Below are positions 57,742 to 64,000 of a stretch of DNA of 64,000 bases, one piece after another. Positions within the stretch are counted from its first letter, which is position 1. Each line of letters starts with the position of its first letter. Both the position numbers and the translations under genes were made by a program. The notes beneath the pieces are model-generated. The model saw only the letters and a program-made list of their open reading frames with translations, was not told the DNA's origin and made no database searches. The DNA is from an uncultured Oscillibacter sp. (GTDB lineage: Bacteria > Bacillota > Clostridia > Oscillospirales > Oscillospiraceae): positions 1 through 64,000 of the forward strand of contig CAJTMG010000015.1 in assembly GCA_910577405.1 (NCBI GenBank). Direction: 5' to 3'.

Positions 57742-57792
57742 AACACGTCCCATTGACCGGCTCGATTTTCTTCGGTCAATGGGACGTTTCCT
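57742..57792. terminator. Bidirectional terminator
   Basis: ACGTCCCATTGACCG-(13-base loop)-CGGTCAATGGGACGT, a 15-bp perfect stem with flanking A and T runs, between the convergent asnA and fprA. Confidence 0.9.
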
Positions 57793-57811
57793 TATGCAGT
57801 TTTCCCGGAAA

Positions 57812-59017
57812 TCAGGCCAGAATGTCAGCCGCCAAAGCATCTGCAAGCGCATCCAGGCCGGAACGGTCCTTTACGGTGGATTTCAGACTGACCGTGTTCT
57901 CCAGCAGCTTCATGTCCTTCATGCCGCCAAGAAGCTCCGTCATCTGCTTCCCTGAAACCGCCGCCCAGCTGCCGTTTTCAATCAGCGCCGCAGTACGGTT
58001 CCGCAGGCCGTGGGACTTCAAATCACGCAGGAAATTGTCCATGGGCGTGTAAATCTCAGCGTTATAAGTAGCCGATGCAAACACAAGATGACTGCACCGG
58101 AATGCTTCCGCGACCAGTGTGGAAACATGGGTATAGGAAACGTCATAGAGCGCAATCCCCTTCACGCCCTTGTCCGCCAAACGCGCCGCCAGAATCTCTG
58201 CCGCGTTGACCGTATTGCCGTAGATGCTCCCCACAAAGATGGCAGCGGCGCGGTCCTCTGGTGTGTAGGTGCTCCAACGCTGATATTTCTCCACAAACCA
58301 GCCAATCCCCTCCGCCTTCCGCCAGACGGGACCATGAAGCGGGCAGACATAGGCGATCTCCAGCCCCGCCGCCTTTTTCAGAAGACTCTGCACCTGCGCG
58401 CCGTACTTGCCTACAATATTGGTATAGTAGCGCCGGGCGTCCTCCAGCCAAACGGTCTCGAAATTCACTTCATCCGCAAAAATATTGCCGTTCAGCGCCC
58501 CGAAGGTCCCGAAGGCGTCGGCAGAGAACAGAATCTTCTCCGTTTCCTCATAGGTCACCATTACCTCCGGCCAATGTACCATGGGGGCCATAACAAAATG
58601 GAAGGTCCGGCGGCCCGTATTCAGCACATCCCCTTCCTTTACCGCAATCGTCCGGCCGGTCAGGTCGCAGTCGAAAAACTGGCCGATCATTCCAATAGCC
58701 TTGGCGCTGGCAACGACCTTGGCTTCCGGATAGCGGCGCAGAACCTCTCCCAGCGTGGCGGAGTGGTCCGGCTCCATATGGTTCACGATGATGTAATCCA
58801 GCGGCCGGCCCTGCAAGCCCTCGGCAAGATTTTCGAAAAACTGCCCGCTGACCGCACTGTCCGCCGTGTCCAGCAGTACTGTCTTCTCGTCCAGCACCAG
58901 ATAGGAGTTATAAGAGACGCCCCGGGGAATCGGGTAAACGCTCTCAAACAGGGCGAGACGGCGGTCGGAAGCACCCAGAAACAGGACCTCCGGCGTAATG
59001 GTTCTTATACAGTGCAT
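57812..59017 (-). CDS. fprA: Flavodiiron protein (FprA-type)
   Basis: The 401-residue enzyme reduces O2 or NO to protect strict anaerobes. The N-terminal beta-lactamase fold holds the diiron ligands, with NHMEPDHS (HxExDH) near residue 79 and the later His in MVHWPEV and LHGPVW. The C-terminal flavodoxin domain (residues 250-400) has the FMN loop FVGSIYGNT. AAGGAGGAAA lies before ATG 59017. It has its own promoter. Confidence 0.93.
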   Translation of the reverse strand: MHCIRTITPEVLFLGASDRRLALFESVYPIPRGVSYNSYLVLDEKTVLLDTADSAVSGQFFENLAEGLQGRPLDYIIVNHMEPDHSATLGEVLRRYPEAKVVASAKAIGMIGQFFDCDLTGRTIAVKEGDVLNTGRRTFHFVMAPMVHWPEVMVTYEETEKILFSADAFGTFGALNGNIFADEVNFETVWLEDARRYYTNIVGKYGAQVQSLLKKAAGLEIAYVCPLHGPVWRKAEGIGWFVEKYQRWSTYTPEDRAAAIFVGSIYGNTVNAAEILAARLADKGVKGIALYDVSYTHVSTLVAEAFRCSHLVFASATYNAEIYTPMDNFLRDLKSHGLRNRTAALIENGSWAAVSGKQMTELLGGMKDMKLLENTVSLKSTVKDRSGLDALADALAADILA

Positions 59018-59056
59018 AGTTTGTTTCCTCCTTGGTTTGAGCTTTATCCAAAGGTT

Positions 59057-59085
59057 AATCTAACGCACTTTTCCGCGCTTGTCAA
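59057..59085 (-). promoter_or_regulatory. fprA promoter
   Basis: Minus strand TTGACA, 17 bases, TAGATT, 40 bases before fprA. Confidence 0.7.
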
Positions 59086-59153
59086 GTATTTATCAAAAAG
59101 AACGCTCAATCTTCCAGATTCAAAAAACTACAGCTGTTCTGCCATTCTGCCTC

Positions 59154-59522
59154 TCATTCCGACGGCTCCACTGTAAAACTGACGCTTCCTCTTGCCTTCC
59201 TTCCATCGACATGGACCGTATATGTCCCCGCTTCCGGCGTAACGTCAAAAACCAGATCGCCTTTCAGATCTCCGTCCTCATAGACAGGAGCTTCATCGTC
59301 TTTCTGTATCACCACTGACAGACTGCCCTTCTCCACGCTGATTTCCGCATGAAGATGTTCGCCCTCTCCTATGGTCAGGTTTTGTTCATCTTCGCGGTTC
59401 AGCGTCTTGAATTCCATCGTCAGTTCGCTCTCGTTTCCAAGGCGGCTCCCGTCAAAGTCCGCGCCTCCGCAGGCTGTCAGAGCCAAGGCCAGCAGCAGGA
59501 CACAGCAGATAATACGATTCAT
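59154..59522 (-). CDS. Lipoprotein, 122 aa
   Basis: ATG 59522 follows GGAGGTGGGGG. A signal sequence with lipobox LALTAC (Cys near residue 18) anchors it outside the membrane. The rest is a small beta domain (LVFDVTPEAGTYTVHVDGRKARGSVSFTVE), a pattern seen in Ig-like or jelly-roll folds. It follows a second lipoprotein gene and may be co-transcribed with it. Confidence 0.75.
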   Translation of the reverse strand: MNRIICCVLLLALALTACGGADFDGSRLGNESELTMEFKTLNREDEQNLTIGEGEHLHAEISVEKGSLSVVIQKDDEAPVYEDGDLKGDLVFDVTPEAGTYTVHVDGRKARGSVSFTVEPSE

Positions 59523-59534
59523 CACCCCCACCTC

Positions 59535-60152
59535 CTACTCTATAAACTGTTCCGGATTCCGCAGAGTCTCCGCTGTCTCCGCCGGAACGCTGATGGAAAA
59601 GGTCAGAAATTCTCCCAGGTCCACCCCCATAAAAGACGGCAGGTCTTCCAGAATCTTCATGGTCACCACATCCTCCGACGCGGAAACCGTAAAGCGCGCC
59701 AGGTTTTCATACTCCCGTTCCGCCTCCGGGTCCTGTCCCGCAAGCAGGGTCTTCTCCTGACAGTAAATATAACTGTATGCCGCTTCGCCGGGGTCTTCTG
59801 TTTCCTCCAGGCCCCAACTGCCGTCGTCACTCAGCACGCCGTCCAAAGACTTGACCTGCGCTTCGTCCTGAACAGTACCGATTTCCTTGTCCTCACCGTC
59901 CAGTATTTTCCAATAGTGGTCCTTTCCGTCTTCGATTGTCCATCCGTTCTTGTGCTCCTGTTTCCAAGCGTCCCAGTCCTTTGCCGCTTCCTCCATGGCC
60001 TCGTCCCGCTCCTTCTGCATCTCGTCCATGGATTCATCCCAGTCTTTCCGGAACTCCGGGTCGTTGGGCGAGGTTACCTGGCAGCCCGTCAACAGCGCCG
60101 CCGTAAGGGTCAGGACCGCAAAAATGACGGCCAGTTTATGTACGTTTTTCAT
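59535..60152 (-). CDS. Lipoprotein, 205 aa
   Basis: The lipobox ALLTGC (Cys near residue 24) follows a basic start and hydrophobic core. Residues 30-75 form a charged helix (DWDESMDEMQKERDEAMEEAAKDWD), before a globular C-terminus. AAAGGAG precedes the start. No family is recognised. It lies in a row with another lipoprotein and a small export protein. Confidence 0.7.
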   Translation of the reverse strand: MKNVHKLAVIFAVLTLTAALLTGCQVTSPNDPEFRKDWDESMDEMQKERDEAMEEAAKDWDAWKQEHKNGWTIEDGKDHYWKILDGEDKEIGTVQDEAQVKSLDGVLSDDGSWGLEETEDPGEAAYSYIYCQEKTLLAGQDPEAEREYENLARFTVSASEDVVTMKILEDLPSFMGVDLGEFLTFSISVPAETAETLRNPEQFIE

Positions 60153-60162
60153 ACAAACTCCT

Positions 60163-60633
60163 TTACAACAGATGGATGACCCCCATTGTCACTGCCGTAG
60201 TGATGGCCGCTGCCGCCAGAAGCCCCGCGAAAATTGCAGGCATCGCATGGCCGATACGGATATTCAGCACTGAAGCCACCAGCGCGCCCGTCCAGGCTCC
60301 CGTTCCGGGCAGTGGGATGCCTACCAGGACAGCAAGGCCCAGCAGTCGATATTTCCGCACCAGACGGCCTTTCAGATGGGCCCGGCGCTCCAGCCAATCG
60401 ATTTTCGGCCCGAAAAACGGCGTGTGCCGCAGCCAGTCCGCAACCCGGCGGGCCAGCAGGATAATCAGCGGCGCCGGGGCCAGATTCCCTGCAATCGCGG
60501 CGGCACAGGCAACGGCAGGGTGCAGTCCGGCGGCTATCCCCATGGGTATCGCGCCCCGCAGCTCCAGTACCGGCACCATGGCTACGCCAAAGGTCATCAG
60601 CAGTTTCCCTATCATCGTCTCTAAAAATGGCAT
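60163..60633 (-). CDS. Small multidrug export family membrane protein, 156 aa
   Basis: The sequence MVPVLELRGAIPMGIAAGLHP near residue 20 and GIPLPGTGAWTGALVASVL near 105 is the hallmark of the Sm_multidrug_ex (COG2426) family of four-segment membrane proteins. The name is historical and the transported substrate is not known. ATG 60633 follows GGAGGAG. Confidence 0.85.
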   Translation of the reverse strand: MPFLETMIGKLLMTFGVAMVPVLELRGAIPMGIAAGLHPAVACAAAIAGNLAPAPLIILLARRVADWLRHTPFFGPKIDWLERRAHLKGRLVRKYRLLGLAVLVGIPLPGTGAWTGALVASVLNIRIGHAMPAIFAGLLAAAAITTAVTMGVIHLL

Positions 60634-60675
60634 TGCTCTCCTCCATAACAATCCGTAAACGGTGCTATGGATAGT

Positions 60676-61491
60676 TTACTCCAGGTTAAGCCTTCTTTTC
60701 AAGAAGAAAGTAGTAATTCCATAAAAAATTGCGCCGTAGATCACCGTCCCGGCAATCAGCATCAGCATTCCCACGTGTACGGCCACAATCGGCGTGGGAC
60801 TCCAGCGGTTCATGAACCGGAAGAAGCCGAATCTATCCGCCGACACGAAAAACGCGCCTGTCGCAAACTGCATCACAAACTGAATGGCAAAGAAGCATCC
60901 GACGGACGTAAGGAGCTTGTGATTCGCAAAGCTGTGGCCTACTGCAAGGGCCGCGTAAAACTGAAGGGAAAACGCCGCCATTGCCAGGAAGATCAGGGCA
61001 ATCCCCTCAATCAGAACCACCACGCCGTTCACCGCCTCTCCTGCGTTCAGCTTCAGGAAGCCATGCAGAAGTTTCAGCAGCTCGTTAAAAAACTCCGAAA
61101 GAAAGCCCACGTCGTAGGCCACCACCATAGCGGAAATAATAATCGCCAGAATCGTCAGAATAAACCAGACCGTGGAGACAATCAGCTTCGCCCAGATGTG
61201 CTGATGGATTGATACAGGCAAAGTCATCATCAGGTAGCCCTCGTCCTGCAAAAGATTCTTGTAAAACCTCTGAATCATCAGCAGAAACGCCAGCAGACAG
61301 GCTCCCGCAATGGCAAACCCAAAGGCCATCACCACCAGCACCGCCAGCGTGTCCAGAATCCAATAGCTGCTCCCTATCAGACCCCGGCCGCTGATGTTTG
61401 CTCCTACCGCCGTCACCAGAAGAATCAGGTACATGGGCAGCATAACCCGTCCCGTGGCCCGGAATTCGTGTTTTACCAGTTTTCTCAGCAT
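60676..61491 (-). CDS. ABC-2 type membrane subunit, 271 aa
   Basis: Six hydrophobic segments are visible, with a typical cytoplasmic start (MLRKLVKHEFRATGRVMLPMY). QDEGYLMMTLPVSIHQHIWAKLI, near residue 82, is common in permeases paired with YtrB-like ATPases. It overlaps the ATPase gene by 7 bases and ends the GntR-ATPase-permease operon. Confidence 0.8.
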   Translation of the reverse strand: MLRKLVKHEFRATGRVMLPMYLILLVTAVGANISGRGLIGSSYWILDTLAVLVVMAFGFAIAGACLLAFLLMIQRFYKNLLQDEGYLMMTLPVSIHQHIWAKLIVSTVWFILTILAIIISAMVVAYDVGFLSEFFNELLKLLHGFLKLNAGEAVNGVVVLIEGIALIFLAMAAFSLQFYAALAVGHSFANHKLLTSVGCFFAIQFVMQFATGAFFVSADRFGFFRFMNRWSPTPIVAVHVGMLMLIAGTVIYGAIFYGITTFFLKRRLNLE

Positions 61492-62180
61492 TTGAATACC
61501 TCCCGGAACAGGGCGTCCACGCTCATACCCTTTTCCTCCCGGATTTCATCCACGGAGGATTGCAGCACAACCTGGCCCTGATTGATAAAAATAACATCGT
61601 CCAGCACCTTCTCCACGTCGGCGATCAGATGGGTGGAGAGAATCACCGCAGCGTCAGGATTGTAGTTCCCGATAATCGTGGAGAGAATATAATCCCGGGT
61701 CGCAGGGTCCACGCCGCCGATGGGCTCATCCAGAAGGTACAGTCTCGCGGCGCGGCTCATGACCATAATCAACTGGACTTTCTCCCGAGTACCCTTAGAC
61801 ATTTGCCGGATGGACTGTCTGGGCTGAATATTCAGGTGCTCCAGCATCTCTATTGCGGCGTCCCGGCGGAAATCTGCGTAAAAATCGCCGTAGAAGTCCA
61901 GAAGCTGCACCGCCGTCATCCAAGTAGGTATGGCGGTCCGCTCCGGGAGATAGCTGACCTGCGCCCTGCTCTCCCGTCCCGGCGCGAAACCGCAGACGCT
62001 GATATAGCCCGCCTCCGGTGTCAGAAGCCCGTTGGCTACCTTAATCAGCGTTGTCTTTCCGCTTCCATTGGGCCCCAGCAGACCCACAATCCGTCCCGGT
62101 TCTACTGTCAGGCTGACACGGTCCAGGGCCGGAATCCGTCCGTAAACCTTGCACAGCTCTTTACATTCCAGTACCGGCAT
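61485..62180 (-). CDS. ABC transporter ATPase, 231 aa
   Basis: Walker A GLLGPNGSGKTTLIK (near residue 33), the LSGG-like signature replaced by RQMSKGTREKVQL (near 122), Walker B RLYLLDEPIGGVDP (near 141) and the H-loop STHLIADVEKVLDDVI are all present. It resembles YtrB/YhcH-type exporters that respond to cell wall antibiotics through a GntR repressor. It contains the one AATATAAT octamer I noticed in the chromosomal part. Confidence 0.92.
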   Translation of the reverse strand: MPVLECKELCKVYGRIPALDRVSLTVEPGRIVGLLGPNGSGKTTLIKVANGLLTPEAGYISVCGFAPGRESRAQVSYLPERTAIPTWMTAVQLLDFYGDFYADFRRDAAIEMLEHLNIQPRQSIRQMSKGTREKVQLIMVMSRAARLYLLDEPIGGVDPATRDYILSTIIGNYNPDAAVILSTHLIADVEKVLDDVIFINQGQVVLQSSVDEIREEKGMSVDALFREVFKC

Positions 62181-62550
62181 ATTCCTTCTCCTCCTCCAAC
62201 TCCTGCCGCAGCAGGGCTATGATTTCTTCACGCTGGAATCCCAAACGCAGCATTGCCTCCAGAAACGTTTTGATGTGCCGCTCTGCAAGGCTCCGTTTTG
62301 CCCGGCGGATCATCTCCTTGTCCTCTGTGACAAACCTTCCCGCAGTCCGCTGGCTGTATACCAATCCGTCCCGCTCCAGCTCTGCAAGGGCCCGCTGCAT
62401 CGTGTTGGGATTCACCCCCGCCTCCGTAGCCAGGTCCCGCACCGACGGAAGACGCTCCCCAGGCGGAAACACTCCTGCCACGATGCCTACCTTGATCTGC
62501 TGAATCAACTGCGTATAGATGGGCGCGTCATTGGAAAACTCCCATCTCAT
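62161..62550 (-). CDS. GntR-family regulator (YtrA type), 129 aa
   Basis: The N-terminal winged helix (DAPIYTQLIQQIKVGIVAGVFPPGERLPSVRDLATEAGVNPNTMQRALAELERDGLV) is followed only by a short helical dimer tail, as in the YtrA subgroup. These repress their own operon, here the ABC transporter genes that follow with overlapping ends. Confidence 0.93.
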   Translation of the reverse strand: MRWEFSNDAPIYTQLIQQIKVGIVAGVFPPGERLPSVRDLATEAGVNPNTMQRALAELERDGLVYSQRTAGRFVTEDKEMIRRAKRSLAERHIKTFLEAMLRLGFQREEIIALLRQELEEEKEYAGTGM

Positions 62551-62590
62551 GGCTGCACCTCCTTGTGTTCCGTTGTCTTAGGTACTTAAT

Positions 62591-62618
62591 ACAATAGCAT
62601 AAATTTCAGATTTGTCAA
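62591..62618 (-). promoter_or_regulatory. Promoter of the GntR-ABC operon
   Basis: Minus strand TTGACA, 16 bases, TATTGT, followed by TTAAGTACCTAA, a dyad that could be the repressor's operator. Confidence 0.6.
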
Positions 62619-62748
62619 GAGCTTTTCAAAAATTTCCCCAAAAAAACAGGAGTCAGGAACCGTCAAAGCAGTCCCCAACTCCCAATATACAGGAATCCGT
62701 CGCAATCAGAACTCGCTGAAAAACGAAAATTCCGAATTCCTCATTCAA

Positions 62749-64000
62749 TCAGCGGTCCTTTTTGCCGAAGAGTCCACGGAGAAAGCCGCCCTTTTCGGAT
62801 TTGCCGGAGGTCTTGCCCTTGTTGGTTTTGGGAAGAACCTTTCCTTTGTCAGGCTTCACGTTCTTTCCCTCAAAATTCAGGCTCTTCTTATCCTCCGGCA
62901 GCGTCCCCAATTCCAGTCGCTTTACGGCTTCCACGGCCTCCTTGTATTCCTGCTCCGCCGCCTGCCGGTACAGATGCAGGGCACGGTCCAGATCCTTCTC
63001 TACGCCCTTGCCGTTCTCAAAGCACCATCCCAGCAGATACTGTGCCCGCGGCATTCCCTGCTCCGCCGCCTGCGTATACCACCGCACCGCCTTCTCCCAG
63101 CTCTGCGGCACGCCTTCGCCGACCTCGTACAGGTAGCCCAGGTTGCACGCGCCTGTCCGGTCCCCCTGCTCCGCTGCACGGCGATACCAATCCGCGGCGG
63201 CTTCAATGTCCTGTTCCACGCCTCTGCCGGATTCCAGGCAGTAACCGTAATTGCACTGCGCACGGGGATAGCCCTTCTCTGCCGACTTGCGATACCATTC
63301 CGCCGCAAGCGTCAGGTTCTTCTCTACGCCCCGGCCCTCATCGTACATATAGGCAAGGTTGCACTGTCCCACGACATCGCCCTTCTCTGCGGCTTTCCGG
63401 TACAGCTCCGCCGCCTTTTCCAGGTCTTCCTCCACGCCCTCGCCAAACTCGTAGCAAATGCCCAGATTGCAGAACGCGCGGGGATATCCGGTTTCCGCGG
63501 CTTTCTGGTACCATTCCACGGCGGCCTGCAAGTCCTTCTCTACGCCGTCGCCATTCTTATAGGAAACGCCCAGGCAGAACATCCCGCGAGGGTCGCCCTG
63601 CTCCGCCGCCTTGCTGTACCAATGGAACGCCCGGGTCGGGTTCTCCTCTACGCCCTTGCCGCACTGATAGCACCAAGCCAGATTGCACTGCGCGCGGGGG
63701 AAGCCTTGCTGTGCCGCGGCGCTGTACCACTTCACAGCCATCTCCCAGCTCTGCTCCACGCCCCGGCCCGATTCGTACATAAAGCCAAGGTTGCACTGTC
63801 CCGGCACGTTGCCCATCTCCGCCGCCTTCTGATAGAGTTCTACAGCCTTCTTGTAATCCTGCGGCACGCCCTCGCCACGCTCGTAGCACACGCCCAGGTC
63901 ACAGGTAGCAGGCGCGGAACCGGCATCCGCCGCGCGCTGATACCATTTAGCAGCTTCCTCCGCGTCTGCTTCCACGCCAATGCCATAATCATACGCCCGC
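62749..64000 (-). CDS. Sel1-repeat protein, 5' end outside the window
   Basis: The frame is open at the right edge. At least ten Sel1/TPR-like repeats of 36 residues can be counted (A..WY.KAAE.G...AQCNLG..YE.G.GVE.D), forming an alpha-solenoid for protein contacts. A basic tail (KNVKPDKGKVLPKTNKGKTSGKSEKGGFLRGLFGKKDR) ends the protein. Neighbouring repeats are very alike at the DNA level, so the array may expand and shrink. The partner is unknown. Confidence 0.9.
   Translation of the reverse strand, partial: RAYDYGIGVEADAEEAAKWYQRAADAGSAPATCDLGVCYERGEGVPQDYKKAVELYQKAAEMGNVPGQCNLGFMYESGRGVEQSWEMAVKWYSAAAQQGFPRAQCNLAWCYQCGKGVEENPTRAFHWYSKAAEQGDPRGMFCLGVSYKNGDGVEKDLQAAVEWYQKAAETGYPRAFCNLGICYEFGEGVEEDLEKAAELYRKAAEKGDVVGQCNLAYMYDEGRGVEKNLTLAAEWYRKSAEKGYPRAQCNYGYCLESGRGVEQDIEAAADWYRRAAEQGDRTGACNLGYLYEVGEGVPQSWEKAVRWYTQAAEQGMPRAQYLLGWCFENGKGVEKDLDRALHLYRQAAEQEYKEAVEAVKRLELGTLPEDKKSLNFEGKNVKPDKGKVLPKTNKGKTSGKSEKGGFLRGLFGKKDR

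Overview
The window joins two kinds of DNA. Positions 1 to about 26,900 belong to a large phage-like mobile element whose left end lies outside the window. Positions about 27,000 to 64,000 are core chromosome of a GC-rich gut Clostridia bacterium, most likely Oscillospiraceae (Flavonifractor/Lawsonibacter-like). The host call rests on the operons tig-clpP-clpX-lon-engB and rplS-lepB-lepB-rbgA-rnhB-yraN, a pyruvate phosphate dikinase, an FprA flavodiiron protein and a VPPTGD-type sortase signal. It is an inference, not a database match.

Mobile element. Nearly all genes read leftward and are small, tightly packed and often overlapping. At the extreme left a group II intron seems to split a short gene. 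Next come a HAD-like phosphatase, an ADP-ribosylglycohydrolase, an SF2 helicase, a HsdM-like protein that lacks the usual catalytic NPPF/Y, a probable single-stranded DNA-binding protein and a double ribbon-helix-helix protein. A 1339-residue protein joins an SF3 helicase, an AEP-type primase and a family B DNA polymerase in one chain. From 11.7 to 19 kb lie many small membrane proteins, three paralogues of one membrane protein family, and a secreted SleB-type cell wall hydrolase. From 19 to 26.7 kb lie small proteins, three tRNA-like or structured RNAs and an ATPase + RloB (TOPRIM) defence pair. No integrase, terminase or capsid gene is in view.

The element carries two repeated DNA signals that I read directly from the sequence. 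The first is a 29-bp element, TTNCGC-N15-TWTTATGG on the minus strand. There are 12 copies, all in one orientation and all with exactly 15 bases between the two boxes. Each lies next to a ribosome binding site, a structured RNA or a short leader, often just after a terminator. It looks like the element's own promoter. The second is the octamer AATATAAT on the plus strand (ATTATATT on the minus strand). There are 18 copies between 2.3 and 17.5 kb, all in one orientation, in all three codon phases of genes as well as upstream of genes. The two signals occupy largely separate zones.

Chromosome. At 27.1-28.9 kb is a conserved membrane protein. An ECF sigma factor and its probable anti-sigma partner follow, then a 2039-residue sortase-anchored surface protein with a mosaic base composition, a DivIVA-like protein and ppdK. 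The proteostasis operon (tig, clpP, clpX, lon, engB) and the rplS/signal peptidase/rbgA/rnhB/yraN/thrC cluster read leftward. gltX and asnA read rightward. The right end has fprA, two lipoproteins, a small export protein, a GntR-ABC transporter operon and a Sel1-repeat protein that runs off the window.
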